Assembly (NCBI RefSeq): GCF_900070205.1
Contig: NZ_FAOO01000006.1
Coordinates: forward strand, 87,593 to 124,228
Length of the DNA: 36,636 nucleotides
Source: Candidatus Thermokryptus mobilis
Lineage (GTDB): Bacteria; Bacteroidota; Ignavibacteria; Kryptoniales; Kryptoniaceae
Direction of reading: 5' to 3'
Made by a program: the position numbers and the translations under genes. The notes below the pieces were generated by a model. That model was not told the origin of the DNA. It was given only the letters and a program-made list of their open reading frames with translations, and ran no database searches. How positions within the stretch are numbered: the stretch's first letter is position 1; every line of letters starts with the position of its first letter. Below, one piece after another: positions 8,267 to 16,919 of the stretch.

Positions 8267-8404
8267 TTTGTGAGTTAAATATAAAGACAAGAAATTTGTA
8301 GTCGTGTTTTTGATTTTTTAACTTTAATTAGACCTTAACTGAGCTTTAACATTTTTTTATTTTTTTATGAGTAATTTTTTAAAAAAATAAAGGCGACTTC
8401 AAAA

Positions 8405-9964
8405 ATGTTCAACAAAGCAATGAAAAATAGCATAGAATATCTCATCAAACTACGAGAGGAGGCAAAGCTTGGAGGGGGTCCAAAGAGGATTGAGGAACAG
8501 CACAAAAAAGGAAAACTCACAGCCCGCGAACGCCTTGAAATTTTGCTTGACGAAGGAAGCTTCCAAGAGATAGACATGTTCGTCAGACATAGGGCACACG
8601 ACTTTGGGATTGATAAAAGTAGACCACTTGGTGATGGAGTTGTAACTGGATATGGAACAATTGATGGTCGTCTTGTATTTGTGTTCAGTCAGGATTTTAC
8701 GGTTTTCGGTGGTTCGCTTTCAGAGGCACATGCTGAAAAAATTTGCAAGATAATGGACCTTGCGATGAAAGTCGGTGCCCCAGTGATCGGATTGAACGAT
8801 TCTGGAGGAGCGAGGATTCAAGAAGGGGTGGCGAGTTTAGGTGGATACGCTGAAATTTTTCTGCGAAATACGCTTGCCTCTGGGGTTATACCTCAAATAT
8901 CAGCGATAATGGGACCTTGTGCTGGTGGCGCTGTCTATTCACCAGCGATAACCGACTTCATCTTTATGGTTAAAAACACCAGCTATATGTTCGTCACCGG
9001 ACCAAATGTCGTCAAAACGGTTACACACGAAGATGTAACCTTTGAAGAACTCGGTGGCGCAATGGTGCATGCAACAAAAAGTGGGGTCGCACATTTCGTA
9101 TGTGAAAATGATGTTGAATGTCTTCTACATATAAGGAAACTATTGAGTTATCTACCATCAAATAACATGGAAGACCCGCCGAGAATTGAAACTGACGATG
9201 ATCCAAATCGCGAGGAACCGAAACTTGATTCTATAATTCCAGACAACCCAAATAAACCATATGATATGAAGGAAGTGATACTCTCAATTGTAGATAATGG
9301 TGAGTTTCTTGAAGTTCATGAGTATTTCGCTCAAAATATAATCTGTGGTTTTGCACGGCTTGACGGTTATTCTATCGGCATAGTTGCAAATCAACCATCT
9401 GTTCTGGCTGGTGTCCTTGACATTGATGCTTCTGTTAAAGCAGCTCGCTTTGTCAGATTTTGCGACGCTTTTAATATACCAATTATAACTTTCGTTGATG
9501 TCCCCGGCTTTATGCCCGGGACAGACCAAGAATGGCGTGGTATAATTAAACACGGAGCAAAACTATTATATGCATATTGTGAAGCAACGGTTCCAAAAAT
9601 AACCGTCATAACAAGAAAAGCCTACGGTGGCGCATATGATGTTATGAGCTCAAAACACATCCGCGGAGATATAAACTACGCTTGGCCAACAGCTGAAATA
9701 GCGGTTATGGGTCCAAAAGGCGCGGTTGAAATAATTTTCAAAAAGGAAATTGAAAAATCGGAAAACCCAGATGAACTTGAAGAGAAACTAATCCAAGAAT
9801 ATAGGGACAAGTTCGCACATCCTTACATAGCAGCTGAAAGGGGCTTCATTGATGATGTCATAGAACCGAGAAAAACAAGACAAATGTTGATAAAAGCACT
9901 TAAAATGCTTGAAAATAAGGTTGATTCAAACCCAAAGAAAAAACACGGAAATATACCATTGTAA
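8405..9964 (+). CDS. Acyl-CoA (propionyl-CoA/methylmalonyl-CoA) carboxylase carboxyltransferase subunit
   Basis: The 519-residue length and sequence match the PccB/MmdA family, which moves a carboxyl group between biotin and an acyl-CoA, typically propionyl-CoA/methylmalonyl-CoA. Landmarks are [19 protein letters not shown] near the start, [19 protein letters not shown], the oxyanion-hole segments [10 protein letters not shown] and [16 protein letters not shown], and the C-terminal-half [20 protein letters not shown]. The protein is expected in the cytoplasm. No biotin carboxylase, biotin carrier or decarboxylase subunit is encoded in this window, so carboxylase versus Na+-decarboxylase use cannot be told. 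A second ATG five codons in is an alternative start. It diverges from merR and is followed after 20 bases by a glycosyltransferase gene. Confidence 0.93.
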   Translation: MFNKAMKNSIEYLIKLREEAKLGGGPKRIEEQHKKGKLTARERLEILLDEGSFQEIDMFVRHRAHDFGIDKSRPLGDGVVTGYGTIDGRLVFVFSQDFTVFGGSLSEAHAEKICKIMDLAMKVGAPVIGLNDSGGARIQEGVASLGGYAEIFLRNTLASGVIPQISAIMGPCAGGAVYSPAITDFIFMVKNTSYMFVTGPNVVKTVTHEDVTFEELGGAMVHATKSGVAHFVCENDVECLLHIRKLLSYLPSNNMEDPPRIETDDDPNREEPKLDSIIPDNPNKPYDMKEVILSIVDNGEFLEVHEYFAQNIICGFARLDGYSIGIVANQPSVLAGVLDIDASVKAARFVRFCDAFNIPIITFVDVPGFMPGTDQEWRGIIKHGAKLLYAYCEATVPKITVITRKAYGGAYDVMSSKHIRGDINYAWPTAEIAVMGPKGAVEIIFKKEIEKSENPDELEEKLIQEYRDKFAHPYIAAERGFIDDVIEPRKTRQMLIKALKMLENKVDSNPKKKHGNIPL

Positions 9965-9984
9965 AAACGAAAATTTTATTTGCG

Positions 9985-11124
9985 ATGTTGTTTGATTTGT
10001 TTTTGATCCTTTCAGCGATATTTTATACCGGGGAAATAACTTTATTTTTGATTGCGCTTTCAAAGAAAGAAAAAAAACGTAAACTCCCTGCTAATCTTCC
10101 AAGCGTCAGTGTAGTTGTAGCTGCAAGAAATGAAGAAGAAAACATTGAAAGATGCCTACGCTCAATCCTTCAAGTTGATTATCCAAGCGATAAACTTGAA
10201 GTTATAGTTGCAGATGACGGTTCAACAGATAGAACTCCTGAAATAATTTCAAAAATTAAAAAAGAATACGACAACTTAAAGGTCATACGAATTGAATCGC
10301 GAATAAACAATCTAAAAGGGAAAGCAAATGCCCTTGCACAAGCGATAGCGCAAACAAATGGTGAGTTCATATTTCTAACCGATGCTGATTGTGAAGTTCC
10401 GAAAACTTGGATAAAAGGAATGCTTAGATACTTTGACGATAAAATCGGTGTTGTTTCCGGGGTGACGATAATTGAAAGTGGTAAAATTTTTTACGGTATG
10501 CAATCGCTTGACTGGGCTTTTCTTTTAAGCGTAGCAGCAGCTGTTGGGAGATTATTTAAACCAGTAGCTTGTATCGGAAACAATATGGTTTTCAGAAAAG
10601 AGGCATACATTGAATGCGGGGGCTATCAAAATTTAAAATTTAGCATAACGGAAGATTTCGCACTTTTTAAAGCGATAACAAAAAACGGAAAATGGGAATA
10701 TGCATTCCCAGTTGATTTAGACACCCTTGTTGTAAGTAATCCAGTTAAAACTTGGAAAGAACTTTATTATCAAAAGAAAAGATGGGGGACTGGTGGACTT
10801 GACACAGGAGCATTGGGGATAGCTGTGATGTTAGGCGGTTTCGTCTTTCATCTTTTGTTGATCCTGGCTCCATTTATGGTTGAAAGAATTTTTTATCTAA
10901 TCATTTCAGTCGTCTTAAAATTTTTGATTGATGGCACTTTCCTCTTTAGGACACTAAAGAAATTTAAAAAGGCATCCCTTCTAAAATACCTTCCTTTCTT
11001 TGAGCTTTACTACATAATCTATGTCGTTGCTCTCCCATTTGCTGTTTTCTTTGGCGGGAAAACCGTCTGGAAAGACAGGAAATATAAAGGATTGAAAAAT
11101 TTGCGAGTGGTTGAAAAGGATTAA
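9985..11124 (+). CDS. Membrane-bound family 2 glycosyltransferase
   Basis: This 379-residue processive-type GT-A glycosyltransferase has one N-terminal membrane helix (about 1-25) and a catalytic domain beginning PSVSVVVAARNEEENIERCL. It shows ADDGSTDRTPE, the metal-binding DADCEVP, the catalytic-base segment SITEDFAL and the QKKRW acceptor-site motif. Several hydrophobic helices fill the C-terminal third (about 270-365). This arrangement is that of enzymes that make membrane-linked or extracellular polysaccharide or glycolipid. The substrate cannot be predicted. It starts 20 bases after the carboxylase gene, on the same strand, but has no obvious functional tie to it. A weak AT-rich inverted repeat follows the stop. 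Confidence 0.9.
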   Translation: MLFDLFLILSAIFYTGEITLFLIALSKKEKKRKLPANLPSVSVVVAARNEEENIERCLRSILQVDYPSDKLEVIVADDGSTDRTPEIISKIKKEYDNLKVIRIESRINNLKGKANALAQAIAQTNGEFIFLTDADCEVPKTWIKGMLRYFDDKIGVVSGVTIIESGKIFYGMQSLDWAFLLSVAAAVGRLFKPVACIGNNMVFRKEAYIECGGYQNLKFSITEDFALFKAITKNGKWEYAFPVDLDTLVVSNPVKTWKELYYQKKRWGTGGLDTGALGIAVMLGGFVFHLLLILAPFMVERIFYLIISVVLKFLIDGTFLFRTLKKFKKASLLKYLPFFELYYIIYVVALPFAVFFGGKTVWKDRKYKGLKNLRVVEKD

Positions 11125-11185
11125 AGTTTTTTGCACAAATTCCGATAATAAAATTTGTAAATTTAACAATGAAACCATTTAAGCG

Positions 11186-11443
11186 ATGTTTAAAAAGTGC
11201 CCATCTTGTGGAAACATTTGGAACACAAAAGATGAGTTTTTAGAAGATACGAACTTAACGCTCGTCGGTTATCAAAAATTTATGGGATTATATGGTGGAG
11301 GATATCTTCTTTTCCGACACGGGATAAAAACCTGCGGGACAACATTAGCCGTAAAGGCGGCGCTTTTCTCCACTGGGACATCAACAACGCAAAGGTTAAA
11401 TCGTCTCATAAAAAAGAACGCAGGCTCAGATGAGCCTGCCTAA
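11186..11443 (+). CDS. Small zinc-ribbon-like conserved protein
   Basis: This 85-residue protein starts FKKCPSCGNIWNTKDEFL, with a CxxC knuckle, and has a third cysteine in HGIKTCGTTLAVKAALF. I recall similar small proteins of unknown function with a CPxCG start and a CGTT(L/M)A end in diverse bacteria. A two-Cys/His/Cys metal site is plausible (His46 precedes the third Cys by a few residues). No function can be assigned. The last codons (Ala-Gly-Ser-Asp-Glu-Pro-Ala) are encoded by a perfect GC-rich hairpin that serves as terminator for the opposite strand, so the C-terminal sequence may be shaped by that role. Confidence 0.72.
   Translation: MFKKCPSCGNIWNTKDEFLEDTNLTLVGYQKFMGLYGGGYLLFRHGIKTCGTTLAVKAALFSTGTSTTQRLNRLIKKNAGSDEPA
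11420..11439 (-). terminator. Intrinsic terminator of the respiratory operon, inside the opposite-strand gene
   Basis: The minus-strand RNA would form a perfect 8-bp stem, GCAGGCTC/GAGCCTGC with a 4-base loop, followed by GTTCTTTTTTATG. This is a classic Rho-independent terminator. It starts 8 bases after the octaheme cytochrome stop codon and lies within the coding end of the convergent zinc-ribbon gene. On the plus strand no U-tract follows the hairpin. Confidence 0.85.
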
Positions 11444-11446
11444 AAT

Positions 11447-14044
11447 CTATCTTGACATTACAACCGCTGAAGGGGTTCGTCTGCCAAGTGTCCAGATATA
11501 ATCCCTCAATGCTCTAATTTGCTCATCTGCATTCCCATCAAGCACATCGGGTATTGGACTTATCCCCTCATAAAAGAAAGTTGGCATGTTCGTCCCAGGC
11601 TGAATCTTTTGTGGGTCTTTGAGCCAATCAATGACCCATTCCGGTTTTAATCTTTTATGCGCAATCTCAAGATTTGGAGCTAACATTGAAGCAGTTAAAT
11701 CACTATCAACTGTGTGGCATTTCAAACACTGCAACTTATCAAATAAGACCCGCCCAGCGTCAACATATTTTTTATCAAGCGGAACTTCATAACTTCTAAC
11801 TTTAAATTCCTGATCGCTCAATCCGAGGAAGTATTTTATCAACGTGGTGATTTCATCATCCGTCAATTGAAATGTCGGCATTCTAAGTTTGAACCACGGT
11901 CTTATCGTCGTCGGATTTTTTAGAAACTCATAAAGCCACGGCTCTTGAACTTTCGCACCTTCAATTGTAAGCAAAGGTGGTCTTAACCCTGGGTCCTCAA
12001 TCATAGGATGAATATACCCACCCTGTTCTTCAATTTGATGACAATTTGTGCAGTTATACCAGAGCGTTAATCTACGCCCCTCATTAATTTCTCTTCTTTT
12101 CTTATCAAACGCTTGAACATACTTTGAGCCGACTTCATTTTTCTTAAAACTCGCTATCAAAGTCACAAGCGCTTCAATTTCTTTATCAGTGAAGTTAAAC
12201 TTCGGCATCTTAAGCTGAATTCTTTCAGTTGAATAACCGCGTGGGTCACGCAACTTTTCCGAAACCCAAACGAGACGGTCCTTCGGCAAGTATTCTTTAT
12301 AACCAAAGTCAAGCTGTTCAATGTTCTTGCGAGCAAAATCAGAAATATCAACACTTACTTTCGTCTCTCTTTCCGTCCCCTTTATATCGTGACAACCATA
12401 ACAACCATAACTTTTTATCAATCTTAAGCCCTGTTCCGCTTTTTCATCCGTGACCTCAATTTTAATCGCGGAATAATTAACAGTATCTCTCAAGGTCATA
12501 AGATAAGCAACTATATCGCTTGCCTCTTGATCTGTCAACCTCAAGCTTGGCATCTTTGTATTTGGCAGATAATGCCTTGGATTTTTCAACCAGTCATACA
12601 ACCATTGTGGATTAACTTTGCTCCCTATTTTGGTCAATTCAGGTGCAACATCATAACTTAAACCACGAGTTTCGCGAACAATTTTATTCTCCCCAATCGC
12701 ATGGCAACCAAGACACCCTATGTTTTCAACGAGTTCTTTCCCACGCGTTGGGTTTCCACCACCAGGATATTTAAATTTATAATCCCAATTCCTCGCTGAA
12801 TCTTGTCCAATTCTTACGAGATATGCTGTTATGGCCTCAGCTTCTTGAGGCGTGAGATAAAAATTGGGCATCCTTCCGTGCGGAAGATACTCCCGAGGAT
12901 TAAGAAGCCAACGATAAATCCAGCCCGGATATGTTTTAACGAGAAGATTATTCAAACTTGGCGCGACCTTTGGGAAATCGTTATACCCATCAATCCCATG
13001 ACAACCATAACAACCCGACTCAATTAAAATATGCTTTCCATCTGTTAACTTCTGAGCCCATTTCAAATTTATCTCGTTAAAGTGACAATCATTGCAACCA
13101 GCTTCAATATATTCTTTCTTCAAGATAGGCCATTCCCAATGTTTATCTTTATCACCGTGAGCATACCCCTCCGTTAAAGCTGGTCCTTGACCGCGATGAC
13201 AAGGGGTGCAACCAAAAACTTCAGGGTTATGCTTTTGGAGAAGTTCCAAATTTGAATGTGTCCTGAACGGTTGAGGCGCATCAACAAAAAGCGAATCGTT
13301 CCAACCCAAGTGACAGGTCTGGCATCTATCAACCCGAGATTTCAAAGTTCCGAAATTCGTCCTTTCAAACTCAGGTAAAATCACCTGAACAATTTTTATT
13401 TGGGATTCCTTTGTCTTTTGAATCCTATCCTTTATCCTGTTTATCTCAGCAAATAACTTATCTATTTCATGTTGAACGCTATCAACTCTTGATCTATACG
13501 ATTTTACTATCGCCCAAGCGCTGTCCTTTCTTTTTGTCAGTTCTTCAATTTTCAAATTGAATTCCCTCATTATTTCCTCCTCACGCTGAATCTTCTCCCA
13601 CCATTTTTTCACAGCGCCCGTTTCGTTTTCAAGTTTTGCCTTCTGGAAGAAATAGTAATACTCATCAGATCTGCTCTTTGCAAACTGAAATTCACGGGTC
13701 AATTCAGCAAGTTCTTTTTCAAGTCGTTTATATTCAGCCAAAGCATTTTTATATTCATCGGATTCAAGCCCAGCTTTCGCTTTCTTAAGCTCTTCACTTA
13801 ATTCACTGTATTTTGAACTATCAAAATTCGCCAGTGCAACTTTATAAAGAGAATCAAGCTTTGCAAGTTTAAGTTGATAAAATTTCCTTTGATATTCCTT
13901 CCAAGGTCTTCTCGTTGAAACCTCATCAATCACAGCCCAAAGCGTTGCAAGGAAAAGCACCCCCGCAAGCACAAGATATATTTTGTCATATCTTCTTTGT
14001 TCAACGGGAATTTCCCTTCGCTTCCTAATCCAGCCGAAGAGCAT
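11447..14044 (-). CDS. Octaheme cytochrome c with long N-terminal coiled coil (complex 2)
   Basis: This protein of about 865 residues has one N-terminal membrane helix (about 25-42). A charged, alpha-helical coiled-coil stretch of about 160-180 residues follows, and then eight CxxCH sites: CQTCH, CTPCH, CNDCH, CYGCH, CLGCH, CYGCH, CTNCH and CLKCH. The first falls near residue 243. The C-terminal five look like repeated class I cytochrome c domains, several with a downstream Met in contexts such as GRMPNF, TKMPSL and TNMPTF. It takes the place of cytochrome c1/f in this complex and is paralogous to the pentaheme protein at the left end. I use the ATG at 14044; a TTG two codons upstream is possible. 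A terminator follows directly. Confidence 0.92.
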   Translation of the reverse strand: MLFGWIRKRREIPVEQRRYDKIYLVLAGVLFLATLWAVIDEVSTRRPWKEYQRKFYQLKLAKLDSLYKVALANFDSSKYSELSEELKKAKAGLESDEYKNALAEYKRLEKELAELTREFQFAKSRSDEYYYFFQKAKLENETGAVKKWWEKIQREEEIMREFNLKIEELTKRKDSAWAIVKSYRSRVDSVQHEIDKLFAEINRIKDRIQKTKESQIKIVQVILPEFERTNFGTLKSRVDRCQTCHLGWNDSLFVDAPQPFRTHSNLELLQKHNPEVFGCTPCHRGQGPALTEGYAHGDKDKHWEWPILKKEYIEAGCNDCHFNEINLKWAQKLTDGKHILIESGCYGCHGIDGYNDFPKVAPSLNNLLVKTYPGWIYRWLLNPREYLPHGRMPNFYLTPQEAEAITAYLVRIGQDSARNWDYKFKYPGGGNPTRGKELVENIGCLGCHAIGENKIVRETRGLSYDVAPELTKIGSKVNPQWLYDWLKNPRHYLPNTKMPSLRLTDQEASDIVAYLMTLRDTVNYSAIKIEVTDEKAEQGLRLIKSYGCYGCHDIKGTERETKVSVDISDFARKNIEQLDFGYKEYLPKDRLVWVSEKLRDPRGYSTERIQLKMPKFNFTDKEIEALVTLIASFKKNEVGSKYVQAFDKKRREINEGRRLTLWYNCTNCHQIEEQGGYIHPMIEDPGLRPPLLTIEGAKVQEPWLYEFLKNPTTIRPWFKLRMPTFQLTDDEITTLIKYFLGLSDQEFKVRSYEVPLDKKYVDAGRVLFDKLQCLKCHTVDSDLTASMLAPNLEIAHKRLKPEWVIDWLKDPQKIQPGTNMPTFFYEGISPIPDVLDGNADEQIRALRDYIWTLGRRTPSAVVMSR

Positions 14045-14074
14045 TTTCAATTCAAAATTTTGTTTTTAAAAAAT

Positions 14075-14968
14075 CTAAACATTGAACCAAGGTGTGACCC
14101 AGACATACTTGACATTCAAAGTCCATCTCAAAATCATCTTTATCGGCAAAGCTATCATCGTCAGCAACAAATAAGAGGTTATTATATACCTTGTCAACCC
14201 AAATTTTTCAGCAAAGTCAGGCATTTTTTTCTTCAAGTATATCCAACCAAGTGGCATTAAAATAGCGTAATAACCTATGACGACAACACCACCAATGATT
14301 GACGCTATTGGATTAAGTGTTCCATCCGGGTTATAAGTTGGGATCCCGAAGAGTTCCGTTAAATCAACATTCGTGATTGCTACAACTTTATGTGGGTCCC
14401 ATTCCTCCCAAGGCCAGAAGAAATTCCAACCCGGACCTCTTAAAAATGTTCCGACAAAAATGAGCAAAACCCAAAGCACAAGAAAACCAAACGAGAAAAT
14501 GATTATCGCCCATTTCCTTTCCTTAAAAGTGTAGTATCCATTCCCTTTAGGATTTATATCAATGTATGGTATTGCCATCAAGCCGATTATAATTAAAGTT
14601 GGAAGCAAAACACCAGCAATCCACGGGTCAAAATATACAAGCATTTCTTGAAGTCCAAGAAAATACCATGGGGCTTTTGATGGGTTCGGTGTAAGTGTTG
14701 GATTTGCTGGTTCTTCAAGTGGTGCATCAAAAGCAATTGACCAAACAAGGACAAAAGTCATAACTGCAATTGCAGCTATAAACTCAACACGAACAAGGTA
14801 AGGCCAAACCTGAACTTTGTCTGTTTCATCCGCTTCATAAGGTATACCCCGCTCATCATTTCTTTTAGCTTTTCTCATAGCATAGATGAAAAAGCCATAA
14901 ACTGTAAAAAGAAGGATTATTATCGGAAAGTTATCCGGATTCCCAAGTATTTTGAGAAGATTGTGCAT
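14075..14968 (-). CDS. Cytochrome b C-terminal half (subunit IV-like, extended) of complex 2
   Basis: The conserved core begins DAPLEEPANPTLTPNPSKAP and continues WYFLGLQEML, the Qo loop with an altered PEWY motif, followed by two further membrane helices and GTFLRGPGWNFFWPWEEW. Unlike the roughly 160-residue plant-type subunit IV, this protein is about 297 residues. It has an additional N-terminal helix (PIIILLFTVYGFFIYAM) and about two extra C-terminal helices (IIGGVVVIGYYAILMPLGWI and ITSYLLLTMIALPIKMIL). The chosen start is the ATG at 14968; a TTG five codons earlier would also be in frame. It follows the cytochrome b N-terminal half by 23 bases. Confidence 0.88.
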   Translation of the reverse strand: MHNLLKILGNPDNFPIIILLFTVYGFFIYAMRKAKRNDERGIPYEADETDKVQVWPYLVRVEFIAAIAVMTFVLVWSIAFDAPLEEPANPTLTPNPSKAPWYFLGLQEMLVYFDPWIAGVLLPTLIIIGLMAIPYIDINPKGNGYYTFKERKWAIIIFSFGFLVLWVLLIFVGTFLRGPGWNFFWPWEEWDPHKVVAITNVDLTELFGIPTYNPDGTLNPIASIIGGVVVIGYYAILMPLGWIYLKKKMPDFAEKFGLTRYIITSYLLLTMIALPIKMILRWTLNVKYVWVTPWFNV

Positions 14969-14991
14969 AGCTTTAAATGACAAACTTTGTT

Positions 14992-15768
14992 TTAAACTTT
15001 CCTTTGGACTGGACCTGAAATTCCACCGTCTTTCCTAACGCGCCAGAAATGAACCGCAAGGAAAATTGCCGTCACAAGCGGTAAAAAGATACAATGCAAG
15101 ACATAAAATCTTAACAACGCTGGTGGACCAACCTGTGTCCCACCGAGGAGGAGAAATCTAACATCGTTATCGGGTCTCATCCCAAGTTCAGGTCCAAAAG
15201 GACCTTGATGACCCAAAAATGGAGTTGCACGAGCCATATTCGTTCCAACTGTGACAGCCCAAATCGCAAGCTGATCCCAAGGTAAAAGATAACCCGTAAA
15301 GCTCAAAAGAAATGTCAAAAGCAGAAGTATCACACCGATCACCCAGTTAAATTGTCTCGGTGGCTTATATGAACCAGTTAAAAATACTCTAAACATGTGT
15401 AGCATAACTGTTATGACCATAAGATGTGCTGACCAGCGATGCATATTACGAATTAAAGCCCCAAACGGAACATCATTCATAAGATATTTCATATCTTCGT
15501 AGGCATATTCAGCAGCTGGACGATAATAAAACATCAATATAACGCCCGTGATTGTAAGTATTATAAACAAAAGGAATGAGATTCCACCCATTCCCCAAGT
15601 GTAGCCATAATTTACAGCGTGTCTTGAAACTCTAACTGGGTGAAGATGAAGAAAAACATTATCAACAACCATCAAAGCTCTGTTCCTTTGCGTATCCTCG
15701 TAACCGTGACGGAAAATTGATTTGTAAATTTCCGAACTTTTTATCTTCTTTTTTATTTGGGCAAGCAT
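14992..15768 (-). CDS. Cytochrome b N-terminal half (b6-like) of complex 2
   Basis: This 258-residue, four-helix cytochrome b6-type protein binds the two b hemes. Helix B contains [20 protein letters not shown] and helix D contains [20 protein letters not shown], both with the expected histidine pairs; [19 protein letters not shown] marks the Qo region. The N-terminal region also resembles the one-piece cytochrome b of complex 1, and the two are clearly homologous. It lies between the Rieske gene and the subunit IV-like gene with gaps under 30 bases, so the three are cotranscribed and should assemble together. Confidence 0.93.
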   Translation of the reverse strand: MLAQIKKKIKSSEIYKSIFRHGYEDTQRNRALMVVDNVFLHLHPVRVSRHAVNYGYTWGMGGISFLLFIILTITGVILMFYYRPAAEYAYEDMKYLMNDVPFGALIRNMHRWSAHLMVITVMLHMFRVFLTGSYKPPRQFNWVIGVILLLLTFLLSFTGYLLPWDQLAIWAVTVGTNMARATPFLGHQGPFGPELGMRPDNDVRFLLLGGTQVGPPALLRFYVLHCIFLPLVTAIFLAVHFWRVRKDGGISGPVQRKV

Positions 15769-15796
15769 AGTTTAAATTTATATCTTTTGTTTTAAC

Positions 15797-16390
15797 TTAT
15801 CCTTTGTAAGGCAAGAAAGAACCTGGCTTTCCCCATTCTCCCTTTTCGTATCTATATGTGATACCTTTATCAATCAATATCTGTCCATCATCAGCAAATG
15901 TAATTTTTACCCTTTCAAGCGGTCTTGGTGCTGGACCTTCAAAATTAATTCCCGATTTCCTAAATCCACTCCCATGGCAGGGACATTTAAATTTATTTTC
16001 AGAGCTAAGCCATCTGGGCGTGCAACCAAGATGCGTGCAAACAGCAAGAAGAGCATAGAAACCATCCTCCTCGCGCACAATCCAAACGCGTTGGCTATCT
16101 TTAAATCTTTCGCTCACCTCTCCAACCGTGTATTCATCCGGATAACCCGCTTTAAAAGATGTCGGCGGTTCATACAAAACGCGCGGGAACATATATCTTA
16201 TCGCTCCAATTATAGATGTGAATATAAAGCCGAAAAATCCAAGCCAGCCAGCAAGTGTTAAAAACGAACGCCTGTTAAATTTCCAAAGCCCAGTGTCATT
16301 TTCAGGTGGTTTATCTTGCCTTGGGATAACCTTCCTTTTTTCCTTCTGCTCACTCGCTTGCTCAGGAGTTTGCTTTACAATTTCACTCAT
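15797..16390 (-). CDS. Rieske [2Fe-2S] protein with Tat signal (complex 2)
   Basis: This 197-residue Rieske subunit has cluster boxes CTHLGCTPRW and CPCHGSGFRK and the following FEGPAPRPLERV. A hydrophilic N-terminal extension of about 38 residues, rich in Lys, Glu and Gln, precedes the Tat-type motif NRRSFLTLAGWLGF and a hydrophobic anchor. It is homologous to the Rieske protein of complex 1, which lacks the long N-terminal extension. It follows the second Rrf2 gene by 59 bases and precedes the b6-like gene. Confidence 0.93.
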   Translation of the reverse strand: MSEIVKQTPEQASEQKEKRKVIPRQDKPPENDTGLWKFNRRSFLTLAGWLGFFGFIFTSIIGAIRYMFPRVLYEPPTSFKAGYPDEYTVGEVSERFKDSQRVWIVREEDGFYALLAVCTHLGCTPRWLSSENKFKCPCHGSGFRKSGINFEGPAPRPLERVKITFADDGQILIDKGITYRYEKGEWGKPGSFLPYKG

Positions 16391-16416
16391 TGCTATAGGT
16401 CATTTTGTTTTTAATT

Positions 16417-16445
16417 CAGATAATTTTTATCCATTTTAAGGTCAA
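16417..16445 (-). promoter_or_regulatory. Possible internal promoter before the complex 2 Rieske gene
   Basis: The minus strand shows TTGACC (16445-16440), a 17-base spacer and TATCTG (16422-16417) in the 59-base gap between the Rrf2 and Rieske genes. The -35 is good and the -10 is weak. It could allow the Rrf2 protein to control the Rieske/cytochrome genes separately from atpDC. Confidence 0.28.
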
Positions 16446-16449
16446 AAAA

Positions 16450-16893
16450 TTATATCCCATGTGGGAAAAAAACACAAATTTTATCCCCAATTGAATCAAC
16501 AACGCTTTGCAAATTCACCGATTGAAGATAACCCTTTACTTTATCATTCACATCTCCAAATAAATTTCTGACAATGCACGCTTCTCTAAATCTGCAACCT
16601 ATAGCGGTGGAAAGATAACAAATCTCTTTTTTTGTCGGTTCAATTGCAATTAGAAGATCATAAAGCGTTATCTCTTTTAAAGGTCGCGCAAGGACATAAC
16701 CTCCTTTGACACCAATTGTGCTTTCCAAAATTCCAGCCCGACGCAATGCTTGAAGGATTTTCATCATATAACTGACAGACAACCCACATTCTTTCGCAAC
16801 TTCAGAGGCTCTTACGAGCTTGCCTCTATCTCTTGTTCCAATATATATTAGCGCATGGATCGCATACCCCAGAGATTTTGATATATCTAACAT
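16450..16893 (-). CDS. Rrf2-family Fe-S transcriptional regulator adjoining complex 2
   Basis: This 147-residue protein has an Rrf2 winged-helix domain (LGYAIHALIYIG, ASEVAKECGLSVSYMMKILQ, wing GVKGGYVLARPLKEITLYDL). Cysteines at 92, 100 and 106 suit Fe-S cluster binding, with spacing nearer NsrR-type than IscR-type proteins. It is distinct from, but parallel to, the Rrf2 gene that heads the complex 1 operon. Position between a ferredoxin gene and the Rieske gene suggests it controls the second cytochrome b complex in response to redox, NO or iron-sulfur status. The signal itself cannot be told from sequence. Confidence 0.9.
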   Translation of the reverse strand: MLDISKSLGYAIHALIYIGTRDRGKLVRASEVAKECGLSVSYMMKILQALRRAGILESTIGVKGGYVLARPLKEITLYDLLIAIEPTKKEICYLSTAIGCRFREACIVRNLFGDVNDKVKGYLQSVNLQSVVDSIGDKICVFFPHGI

Positions 16894-16919
16894 TTACGCC
16901 TTTTTATCTTTTTTGTTGA

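Noticed and set aside
8159-8290. A 44-residue N-terminal extension of the MerR regulator
   Set aside because: The MerR winged helix starts soon after the ATG at 8158, and the extension would cover the inverted repeats of the divergent regulatory region.
8357-8390. Ten-base A/T-only inverted repeat in the leader of the carboxylase gene
   Set aside because: It consists of T7 and A7 runs, which pair by composition alone; no GC pair or conserved neighbour supports a riboswitch or attenuator.
11135-11158. Inverted repeat ACAAATT-10-AATTTGT after the glycosyltransferase gene
   Set aside because: The stem is only A/T-rich with no T-tract, so it is too weak to call a terminator; it may be chance in AT-rich DNA.
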